Assembly (NCBI GenBank): GCA_905201685.1
Contig: CAJKOW010000019.1
Span: 1-30,640, forward strand
Reading direction: 5' to 3'
Length of the DNA stretch: 30,640 nucleotides
Source: an uncultured Bacteroides sp.
GTDB lineage: Bacteria > Bacteroidota > Bacteroidia > Bacteroidales > Bacteroidaceae
In this document: positions 24,903-30,586 of the stretch, one piece after another
Layout of the letters: the number at the start of each line of letters is the position of its first letter
Position numbering within the stretch: position 1 is the stretch's first letter
Made by a program: the position numbers and the translations under genes
Notes under the pieces: generated by a model
Told to the model about the DNA's origin: nothing
The model's database searches: none
What the model saw: only the letters and a program-made list of their open reading frames with translations

Positions 24903-26780
24903 ATGGATAACATCGAATTATTGCAGCGGCTGGTAAGCGCTGTTGAAGAATCGGGAGCGAATATTGCTCCTACTTACCAGGAATACATGCCGATGGCTTT
25001 TGCCATTGCCAACAGTTGCGGCGAGCAGGGCAGAACCTGTTTTCACCGCTTGTGCCGAATCTCGGACAAATACAACCGGACAGAGGCTGACAAGCTGTAC
25101 GACCGTGCTTTGAAGGACGGACGCGGACAGAACTCGTTGGGAACCGTCTGGCATCTGGCCGAACTGGCGGGGGTGAAGATGGAGGCGAATCTTGCAATCT
25201 TGCAATCTTGCAACTCTCCTCACACACACCCACGCGCGCATACGCGCGAGAAACAACCGGAGGTGCCAAAGACAGAGAAAACGGTGCAGGCGCCTGTTCA
25301 CAGCGGACTGCCGAACTGCTTTCCCGACTACGACTGGCCTGCCTTCATCCGACAGATGGTGGACTGCGGCGAATCGCCTGCCCAGCGCGATGTGCTGCTG
25401 TTGGGCGGACTGACCGTGATCGGATCGACCGTCAACAAACTGCTATATACGCCTTACGGCAAAAAAATGAAATATCCATGTCTTCAAACATTTATCATTG
25501 CGCCCCCCGCTTCGGGAAAAGGCGTTATATCGTGGAGCCGGAAACTGGCGGAACCCTTGCACAACACCTGTATGGCCAACTACCGCAAGGCGATGGAAGC
25601 CTATCAGCAGGAACATTCGCAGTGGGAATGTTTGGGCAAGGATAAGGCCAATCAGGCCGAACCGCAAAGGCCACCGCTGAAACTCTTCATTATCCCCGGT
25701 AACAACTCGGGAACCGGTGTCGTGGAGAACCTGATTGATGCTGACGGCATCGGACTGATCTGTGAGCCGGAGGCCGATACGGTGAGCACCGCCATCGGTG
25801 CCGACTATGGTCACTGGAGCGACACGCTGCGCAACTGTTTCGATCACGAACGCTTGGCTTTCAACCGGCGCACCAACCATGAGTACCGCGAATGCCGCTC
25901 GTCGTTCCTCAGCGTGCTGCTCAGCGGGACGCCCGCCCAAGTGAAACCGCTGATCCCTTCGGCAGAGAACGGCCTGTTTTCGCGCCAGGTGTTCTACTAC
26001 ATGCCGCCCATCGAGGAATGGGTGGATCAGTTCGACACCTCCGGACAGGATTACGACCGGGAGTTCATGGCCTGGGGGCAGCAGTGGGAACGGCTGCTCG
26101 CCACGTTGCGGACAGTGGTGTGCTCCATTCGCTTTGAACTGACATCCGATCAGAAGCAGGCGTTCAACAGCCGCCTGTCGCAACTGTTCACTCACGCGGG
26201 GGCGACCCATGGCGACGTGATGAAAAGCTCGGTGACCCGTATTGCCGTCAACCTGTGCCGCATGATGAGCGTGGTGGCCCTGCTGCGTGCGCTCGATCCG
26301 ATGTTGCAGGCAACAGGGAACGGTAGTGCCGCTGACTGCAAGACGGACGGGAAACGCCGGTTGCGCAACTTCATGCGGCGTCTGCTGGCCTGTCCCGGGC
26401 TTGCTGCCGAGGAAGGGACGCCGAAAGAGAACGTTGCCGACGGCGTGGTGTCGCGTTTAGTGCTGTCCATCGGTGAGGCGGACTTTGAGGCTGTATTGGG
26501 GCTGGCTGCTCCGTTGTATCGTCATGCCTGTTATATCCTTTCGTTTCTTCCTGCTGTGGAGGTGCCGTCGGTGCAACTGCAACGACCGGAGATGATCTTC
26601 GACTTGCTGCCCATGTGCTTCAGTCGTCAGGACGTGCTGGAGCAGGCGGTGCGGTTCGGCATCCCCGAGAACACCATGGACTCGCTGCTGAAACGCTTCA
26701 CCGACAAGGGACTGTTGGCAAAGTCCGGACGGGGTGAGTACGAGTTTGCCTCGCACGTGCGTGCGCGTGGGTGTGTGTGA
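24903..26780 (+). CDS. PriCT-2-like / DUF3987 ATPase, interrupted by a repeat-encoded linker
   Basis: A 625-residue protein that probably completes a primase-helicase with the upstream BT4734-like gene. Residues 1-93 look like a PriCT-2 domain (YMPMAFAIANSCGEQGR, TVWHLAELAGVKM). Residues about 140-560 are the DUF3987 domain with a Walker A-like TFIIAPPASGKGV (196-208) and conserved SVLLSGTPAQ and NGLFSRQVFYYMP. The last part resembles a winged helix. Residues 95-113 (NLAILQSCNSPHTHPRAHT) are encoded by one arm of a 51-bp inverted repeat; the other arm overlaps the stop codon, so the C-terminus (SHVRARGCV) is also repeat-derived. GC content is high relative to the capsule genes. Cytoplasmic, no signal or membrane segment. 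Confidence 0.87.
   Translation: MDNIELLQRLVSAVEESGANIAPTYQEYMPMAFAIANSCGEQGRTCFHRLCRISDKYNRTEADKLYDRALKDGRGQNSLGTVWHLAELAGVKMEANLAILQSCNSPHTHPRAHTREKQPEVPKTEKTVQAPVHSGLPNCFPDYDWPAFIRQMVDCGESPAQRDVLLLGGLTVIGSTVNKLLYTPYGKKMKYPCLQTFIIAPPASGKGVISWSRKLAEPLHNTCMANYRKAMEAYQQEHSQWECLGKDKANQAEPQRPPLKLFIIPGNNSGTGVVENLIDADGIGLICEPEADTVSTAIGADYGHWSDTLRNCFDHERLAFNRRTNHEYRECRSSFLSVLLSGTPAQVKPLIPSAENGLFSRQVFYYMPPIEEWVDQFDTSGQDYDREFMAWGQQWERLLATLRTVVCSIRFELTSDQKQAFNSRLSQLFTHAGATHGDVMKSSVTRIAVNLCRMMSVVALLRALDPMLQATGNGSAADCKTDGKRRLRNFMRRLLACPGLAAEEGTPKENVADGVVSRLVLSIGEADFEAVLGLAAPLYRHACYILSFLPAVEVPSVQLQRPEMIFDLLPMCFSRQDVLEQAVRFGIPENTMDSLLKRFTDKGLLAKSGRGEYEFASHVRARGCV
25187..25237 (+). repeat. 51-bp inverted repeat, left arm inside DUF3987
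   Basis: Begins GAATCTTGCAATCTTGCAAT and ends CACACCCACGCGC, matching the reverse complement of 26763-26813 at every position; a further 13 bp on the inner side match at 9. It lies in frame between the PriCT-2-like and ATPase domains. The two arms are 1.5 kb apart. Confidence 0.93.
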
Positions 26781-26813
26781 GGAGAGTTGCAAGATTGCAA
26801 GATTGCAAGATTC
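26763..26813 (-). repeat. 51-bp inverted repeat, right arm at the DUF3987 stop
   Basis: Perfect reverse complement of 25187-25237. It contains the stop codon at 26778-26780. On the minus strand it is read in the same frame as the left arm (NLAILQSCNSPHTHPRA), so an inversion would join the N-terminal domain to about 45 antisense-encoded residues ending at 26627. Confidence 0.93.
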
Positions 26814-27120
26814 TTTTTTCCCAACTGGGGAAATATTTTTTCCCAACTGGAAAAAAATCACGCTTTAAAATGAAGAACAAGAAAATGAAGAATGAAGAAT
26901 GAAGAATGAAAAATTAGAAGTTAGAGAAGTTAAAGAAGTTAGAGAAGTTAAAGCTAATACATAGACTAATCTAAACACTTAACGCTCAACCCTCAACTCT
27001 AAACTCTCAACCTTAAACTCTCAATTCTCAATTATCCATTCTCCATTATCCATTTATCATTAACCATTAATCATTAATCATTAATCATTCTCAATTATCC
27101 ATTAACCATTAACACTCATC
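26781..27120 (+). repeat. Composite repeat spacer before the DUF4248 gene
   Basis: No gene seen. After the inverted repeat arm come two TTTTTTCCCAACTGG-type words at about 26814-26850, then GAATGAAGAATGAAG units, GAAGTTAGAGAAGTTAAAG and a AGCTAATACATAGACTAAT segment (about 26914-26990), CTCAACCCTCAACTC text, and CATTAATCATTAATCATT units up to the ATG at 27121. Same order of parts as the other spacers in the module. Confidence 0.8.
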
Positions 27121-27333
27121 ATGTTCCAAATTATATCTTTAACCAAGAGCCGGCTGGCCCGGTATTATTTCCCGGAGGCGTCGGCGGTTGTTGCTACCAA
27201 TCATCTGATGCGCTGGGTGCACAGCTGTCCTCCGCTGATGGCGGATTTGGAGGCGGTGGGCTACTGCCGTTCGCAGAAGTGGCTGACTGCTCGTCAGGTG
27301 TCACTCATCGTCCGTCACTTAGGTGAGCCGTAA
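27121..27333 (+). CDS. DUF4248 domain-containing protein
   Basis: A 70-residue protein that matches the Bacteroidota family DUF4248, with LTKSRLARYYFPEASAVVA, then ATNHLMRWVHSCPPLMADLE and KWLTARQVSLIVRHLGEP. The fold looks all-helical with two helix-turn-helix-like stretches, so DNA binding is plausible but unproven. Members usually sit next to HU-like and VirE-N/DUF3987 genes, as here. No membrane segment. The function is unknown. Confidence 0.88.
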   Translation: MFQIISLTKSRLARYYFPEASAVVATNHLMRWVHSCPPLMADLEAVGYCRSQKWLTARQVSLIVRHLGEP

Positions 27334-27664
27334 CCCATAGAAAACCATCAAAACCCATAAGGCCCCGAAAGGGGAGGGGTATCTTTGCATCGTGAAGGGG
27401 AAAATGGAGAACGAGTTAAATGAAGAATTAAGAATGAAGAATGAAAAATTAGAAGTTAGAGAAGTTAGAGAAGTTAAAGAAGTTAGAGCCAATACATAGA
27501 CTAATCTAAACACTTAACGCTCAACTCTAATCTCTCAACTCTCAACTCTCAACGCTCAACCTTAAACGTTCAACTCTCAATTCTCAATTATCCATTATCC
27601 ATTCTCCATTATCCATTAAATTCACCATTAACCATTCACCATTAACCATTAACCATTATCTATC
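27334..27664 (+). repeat. Composite repeat spacer before the HU-like gene
   Basis: No gene seen. It starts with a GC-rich stretch containing CCCCGAAAGGGG (a 4-bp stem with GAAA loop) and the promoter-like TATCTTTGCATCG, then the composite repeat: GAATGAAGAATG units, GAAGTTAGAGAAG and AGCCAATACATAGACTAAT (about 27450-27520), CTCAACTCTC runs and CCATTATCC/ACCATTAACC units to the ATG at 27665. Confidence 0.8.
27380..27387 (+). promoter_or_regulatory. Possible Bacteroides -7 promoter element (TATCTTTG)
   Basis: TATCTTTG fits TAnnTTTG and continues as CATCGTG, a familiar form in Bacteroides. No TTTG is visible 19-21 bp upstream, so only half of the consensus is met. It would serve the HU-like, smalltalk and amidase genes, with a leader of about 275 nt. 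Confidence 0.4.
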
Positions 27665-28168
27665 ATGGCTATCAGAGTAAAAGCACGCCAGATGAAGCTG
27701 GCAGTAGGGCCCTCGAAAGGGCAGTATCGTTTTATCATGTCCGCTGAGATTTACAGTACACTCAAGGAGGACAAAGTTGTTTCAGAAGCCGCTATCCGTT
27801 CGGGTATCTCCAAGGGAAGCATCAATGCTGCCTGGGAAGCCATTGGCGACGTGATCCGTGCGTGGGCTACGGAAGGTCACTCGGTTGCCATCCCGGGATT
27901 GGGCACGATGCGTTTTGGCGTACAGGCCACTTCGGTGGAGAACGTCGAGGACGTGGGGACCGAACTGATCACGACCCGGAAGGTGATCTTCACTCCCAGC
28001 ACGGAGATCAAGGACGAACTGAAGAATACGTCCATCAACATCACGTGCTACGACAAGGACGGAAACGTCATCAAGCAGGTTACTTCGACCGACCCGGGTA
28101 CCGTGGATGAGGAAGATCCTGATCAGTCCGGTGGCGGTGGAGGAGGCGGTGAAGATCCGTTGGGTTAA
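27665..28168 (+). CDS. HU-like DNA-binding protein (HU-HIG type)
   Basis: A 167-residue HU-like protein with an N-terminal KLAVGPSKGQYRF strand pair before the HU fold, characteristic of the Bacteroidota HU-HIG group (PF18291). The helical part is ISKGSINAAWEAIGDVIRAW, followed by the beta-arm region HSVAIPGLGTMRFGVQATSV and LITTRKVIFTPSTEIKDEL. The acidic, glycine-rich tail (DQSGGGGGGGEDPLG) is disordered. It should bind and bend DNA non-specifically. Its neighbours (DUF4248, primase-like, amidase) are the usual partners in Bacteroides. A GC-rich hairpin repeat begins 2 bp after the stop and probably ends transcription. Confidence 0.9.
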   Translation: MAIRVKARQMKLAVGPSKGQYRFIMSAEIYSTLKEDKVVSEAAIRSGISKGSINAAWEAIGDVIRAWATEGHSVAIPGLGTMRFGVQATSVENVEDVGTELITTRKVIFTPSTEIKDELKNTSINITCYDKDGNVIKQVTSTDPGTVDEEDPDQSGGGGGGGEDPLG

Positions 28169-28540
28169 AGCCTTACCCCTGGCCCCTCTCCCAAGGAGAG
28201 GGGAAAGGGGAAGATACCACTGAGGATAGTTCTCTAATTAAGAATGAAGAATGAAGAATTAGAAGTTAGAGAAGTTAGAGAAGTTAAAGAAGTTAGAGCC
28301 AATACATAGACTACTCTCAACACTAAACGCTCAACACTCAACGCTAAACCTTCAACCTCTATTCAACACAGATTACGCAGATTATCGCAGATTAAAAATC
28401 CATGTTTTTCCGTGTAATCCGTGCCTGAAAAACCATTAATCATTAACCATTAATCATTAATCATTCTCCATTATCCATTCTCCATTATCCATTCTCCATT
28501 ATCCATTAAATTAACCATTAACCATCAACCCTTATTAACT
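28169..28540 (+). repeat. Composite repeat spacer before the smalltalk gene
   Basis: No gene seen. It contains the hairpin repeat at 28171-28212, then GAATGAAGAATGAAG, GAAGTTAGAGAAG with AGCCAATACATAGACTAC (about 28260-28320), CTCAACACTCAACGC text, an 80-bp segment at 28335-28414 that is copied inverted at 1-80, a TCCGTGTAATCCGTGCCTG segment, and CCATTCTCCATTATCC units to the ATG at 28541. Confidence 0.8.
28171..28212 (+). terminator. GC-rich hairpin repeat after the HU-like gene (copy 2)
   Basis: GGCCCCTCTCCCAAGGAGAGGGG folds as CCCCTCTCC paired with GGAGAGGGG around a very short loop. It starts about 2 bp after the HU-like stop codon in the sense orientation. The U-run of a classic terminator is lacking, so termination or mRNA 3'-end protection are both possible. 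Confidence 0.55.
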
Positions 28541-28654
28541 ATGAACGAATCTAATTCTCAAAAAATCACCTGGAAGACGATTATTCATGCCATTATCCAG
28601 GCTGCTATTGCGGCACTGACGGCGCTTGGCATCAGTAGTTGTACTCAACTTTAA
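28541..28654 (+). CDS. Smalltalk protein, 37 residues
   Basis: This micro-gene has an ATG at 28541 and a TAA at 28652-28654. Its product starts MNESNSQKITWKTIIHAII and continues QAAIAALTALGISSCTQL. It is the Bacteroidota 'smalltalk' family: a polar start, a KITWKT segment, and a single hydrophobic helix (residues 14-31). The end contains ISSC, which resembles a lipobox (Cys34), though so near the C-terminus it would leave a three-residue lipoprotein. The amidase gene follows after 14 bp and is regularly the partner. A holin-like or membrane-tethering role is a guess. Confidence 0.9.
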   Translation: MNESNSQKITWKTIIHAIIQAAIAALTALGISSCTQL

Positions 28655-28668
28655 CCTTTGTAACCTGT

Positions 28669-29190
28669 ATGATTACCGAAACTTATCCTTTGACCGTAGG
28701 CGGGGAAGTAGTGCGTAACGAGCGCGCACTTCTCCGCGGGGTGCAGGACGGGATCTTGATGAATGGAGCGGACTCGGTCCGCTTCCTTGTCATCCACTGC
28801 TCTGCCACCCGTTGTGACCGTGACTATACGGTGGAACAGCTGATGCGCGACCATAAGGCGCGTGGCTTCCGTACCATAGGTTATCATTTCTACATCCGTC
28901 GTGACGGGACGGTGACCCGTCACCGGGGCTTGTTGGAGGTGGGGGCGCATTGCCGACCCTTCAACCGTTGCAGCATCGGCATCTGTTACGAGGGCGGTCT
29001 GAACGAGCAGGGGCAACCTGCCGACACCCGTACCCAGGAGCAGAAGGTGCAGCTGCTTGAACTCTTGCAAAAACTTCATCAACTGTTTCCCCAGGCAAAG
29101 ATCGTGGGGCACAGGGATCTTCCCGGGGTGAGGAAGGAGTGCCCGTGCTTTGATTGTGGGGAATACAGGGAAATGAAGAATGAAGAATGA
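28669..29190 (+). CDS. N-acetylmuramoyl-L-alanine amidase (amidase_2 type)
   Basis: A 173-residue T7-lysozyme-like zinc amidase that cleaves between MurNAc and L-Ala of peptidoglycan. Zinc ligands are His43 (FLVIHCSAT), His148 (IVGHRDLPG) and a Cys of ECPCFD (Cys158 or Cys160); Tyr72 in GYHFYIRRDG and His94 in VGAHC complete the active site. I use the ATG at 28669; an in-frame TTG at 28639 would overlap the smalltalk gene and adds nothing. No signal peptide is visible, so export would need a holin-like partner, perhaps smalltalk. Its stop faces the cpsB stop 307 bp away. Amidases of this type are typical of phages and of Bacteroides mobile regions. Confidence 0.92.
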   Translation: MITETYPLTVGGEVVRNERALLRGVQDGILMNGADSVRFLVIHCSATRCDRDYTVEQLMRDHKARGFRTIGYHFYIRRDGTVTRHRGLLEVGAHCRPFNRCSIGICYEGGLNEQGQPADTRTQEQKVQLLELLQKLHQLFPQAKIVGHRDLPGVRKECPCFDCGEYREMKNEE

Positions 29191-29337
29191 TGAATGAAGA
29201 ATTTGATTCACCACAGAGGACACGGAGTTTCACAGGGTAAAAAATCAATCTGTGTTTTCCGTGTAATCCGTGCCTGATTTGATTCAACGCAGATTACGCA
29301 GATTAACGCAGATTAGTTTGTACACATGCACACCGTA

Positions 29338-29358
29338 GAGACGCAAAATTTTGCGTCT
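29338..29358. repeat. GAGACGCAAAA/TTTTGCGTCT palindrome, copy 3
   Basis: The same palindrome with the last base changed (ends TCTG). Located between convergent genes. Confidence 0.85.
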
Positions 29359-29462
29359 GTACACACATGCACTATGATTCAATTCAACGCAGATTAACGC
29401 AGATTGAAATAAAACTGTGTTATCCGTGTCATCCGTGCCTAAAATATCTTTGTTCTTATTGG

Positions 29463-29484
29463 GAGACGCAAAATTTTGCGTCTC
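29463..29484. repeat. GAGACGCAAAA/TTTTGCGTCTC palindrome, copy 4
   Basis: A perfect 22-bp palindrome 14 bp past the cpsB stop on the minus strand. A bidirectional terminator role fits this position, but not that of copies 1 and 2. Confidence 0.9.
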
Positions 29485-29497
29485 TACATGAATGTTG

Positions 29498-30178
29498 TTA
29501 AACGCTAAACCCTAAACTCTGCTTTCTCACTTTCTCCTGGATCACTGCTTCGAAGACGTGGAGGCGGTGGAGGTCGGTGCCCCAGTAGTCGATGAAGTGT
29601 TGTTGCTGAAGCCATTGGACTTTCTTCCGGGCGACGGGGCCATAGGCGCCTGCCAAGGAAGGAAGGTTGGACTGGAAGCGGATGCCACGGTCTTTCAGGC
29701 GGCGGTAGTCGTCGCGATCCATGTAGCCGTAGCGCTCGGGGTGAGCCAGTACGGGATGGTAGCCGCGGGACTTGATGCGTTCTAAGGTAGCCTCCAAGTT
29801 CATCGGCGGACTGAAGTAGCTGGTTTCGACCAACAGGTGGTTTTGCATCAGGGGCAGGACTTCGCCGGCGGACAGCCGTTGTTCGAACAGGTTGTCGAGC
29901 ATGTGCTCGGCTGCCAATTGCAACCGGACGGGGCCTGTATATGCTTCCTGCAGCCGGGCGAAGCGCTCACGCAGGAAGGACGGGGTGTTGGGGATGTCCT
30001 CCATGATGTGTGGGGTGAGCCACACGGAGGTGATGCCTAACTCCTCGTAGCGTTGCAGCACTGCCAATGATTCGTCCAAGCTCGGCACTCCGTCGTCCAC
30101 ACCGGGCAGGATGTGACTGTGAAAGTCGGTGAAGCCGCGGAGGGTGTCGCGGAGGAATATTTTGGGGCGGAGGAACAT
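29498..30178 (-). CDS. cpsB: CpsB/YwqE-type PHP tyrosine phosphatase
   Basis: A 226-residue PHP-fold phosphatase that dephosphorylates the Wzc-type tyrosine kinase of capsule export. The metal-binding motifs are FTDFHSHILPGVDDG (about residues 16-30), WLTPHIMED, LAAEHMLDN, ETSYFSPPMNLEATLERI and VLAHPERYGYM, with YWGTDLHRLHVFE near the end. Length is slightly shorter than the typical 240-260 residues, but all motif blocks are present. It lies 407 bp downstream of the kinase tail, longer than the usual tight spacing, because of inserted repeats. Partner and reaction are known from CpsB and YwqE; the capsule role fits the locus. Confidence 0.93.
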   Translation of the reverse strand: MFLRPKIFLRDTLRGFTDFHSHILPGVDDGVPSLDESLAVLQRYEELGITSVWLTPHIMEDIPNTPSFLRERFARLQEAYTGPVRLQLAAEHMLDNLFEQRLSAGEVLPLMQNHLLVETSYFSPPMNLEATLERIKSRGYHPVLAHPERYGYMDRDDYRRLKDRGIRFQSNLPSLAGAYGPVARKKVQWLQQQHFIDYWGTDLHRLHVFEAVIQEKVRKQSLGFSV

Positions 30179-30232
30179 TTAATAATTAATAATTAATAAT
30201 GGAGAATGGAGAATGAAGGAGTTGCTACAGTA

Positions 30233-30253
30233 GAGACGCAAAATTTTGCGTCT
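30233..30253. repeat. GAGACGCAAAA/TTTTGCGTCT palindrome, copy 5
   Basis: Imperfect copy (ends TCTG) 55 bp upstream of the cpsB start codon, preceded by the word GCTACAGTA also present before copy 2. Confidence 0.85.
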
Positions 30254-30311
30254 GTACACACGTATGCATCATGATTCAATTCACTACAGAGGACATTAGT
30301 AAATGAAGACT

Positions 30312-30354
30312 ATTCCTTAGCGTTCAAATAAAAGAGGTTTTGAGCGAAGCTAAT
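30312..30354 (+). repeat. 43-bp direct repeat, right copy
   Basis: Matches 23611-23653 with a single G-to-A change in the GTTCGAATAA part. Same orientation. Confidence 0.85.
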
Positions 30355-30546
30355 GAAGAATGATGAATGAAGAATTTCTACGACTCATTAATCATTAACC
30401 ATTTACTATTACGAAACTATCGGCTTTAACTTCTAACAGAGCAAAGCGGAGTGATAACTTCTATAACTTCTTAACTCCTTAACTCCTTAACTCCTTAACT
30501 TCAACTTACTAATAAACTTAAAATCTTTAAACCTTCAACGCTAAAC

Positions 30547-30586
30547 CTTCCCCCCTCTCTTTTGGAGAGGGGAAGGGGGTGAGGCC
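30547..30586 (-). terminator. GC-rich hairpin repeat after the kinase gene (copy 3)
   Basis: On the minus strand it begins at the last base of the TAG stop of the tyrosine kinase, with CCCCTCTCC-like and GGAGAGGGG-like arms (loop slightly changed by a TTTT). Same repeat family and gene-sense position as the copies at 1431-1470 and 28171-28212. Confidence 0.55.

Larger units (their letters stand above)
29191..29497. repeat. Convergent spacer with two palindromes and repeat units
   Basis: No gene seen. It lies between the amidase (plus) and cpsB (minus) stops. It has CACAGAGGACACGGAG and TCCGTGTAATCCGTGCCTG at about 29210-29276, a CAGATTACGCAGATTAACGC segment, palindrome copy 3 at 29338-29358 and copy 4 at 29463-29484, and TCCGTGTCATCCGTGCCTA at about 29421-29440. 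The palindromes are well placed to end transcription from both sides. Confidence 0.8.
30179..30585. repeat. Repeat-filled spacer between the kinase tail and cpsB
   Basis: No gene seen. It holds AATAATTAATAATTAAT just upstream of cpsB, palindrome copy 5 at 30233-30253, the 43-bp repeat at 30312-30354, composite-repeat text inverted (GGCTTTAACTTC, CTTAACTCCTTAACTCC) at about 30419-30500, and the GC-rich hairpin repeat directly after the kinase stop. No TTTG/TAnnTTTG promoter for cpsB was found on the minus strand. Confidence 0.75.

Noticed and set aside
25443..26210. 255-residue minus-strand open frame in DUF3987
   Set aside because: Antisense shadow of a GC-rich gene; no family motifs. It would also not be restored by the proposed inversion, which uses the frame ending at 26627.
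24537..28540. CRISPR-like array in the repeated spacers
   Set aside because: Repeat units are of uneven length and are themselves low-complexity, there are no unique spacers of even size, and no cas genes are present.
28639..28668. Upstream TTG start for the amidase
   Set aside because: It overlaps the smalltalk gene, adds MYSTLTFVTC without homology, and an ATG at 28669 gives the normal start.
23964..29190. Complete prophage or conjugative element
   Set aside because: No integrase, terminase, structural, relaxase or tra genes in the segment; at most a remnant or minimal module.
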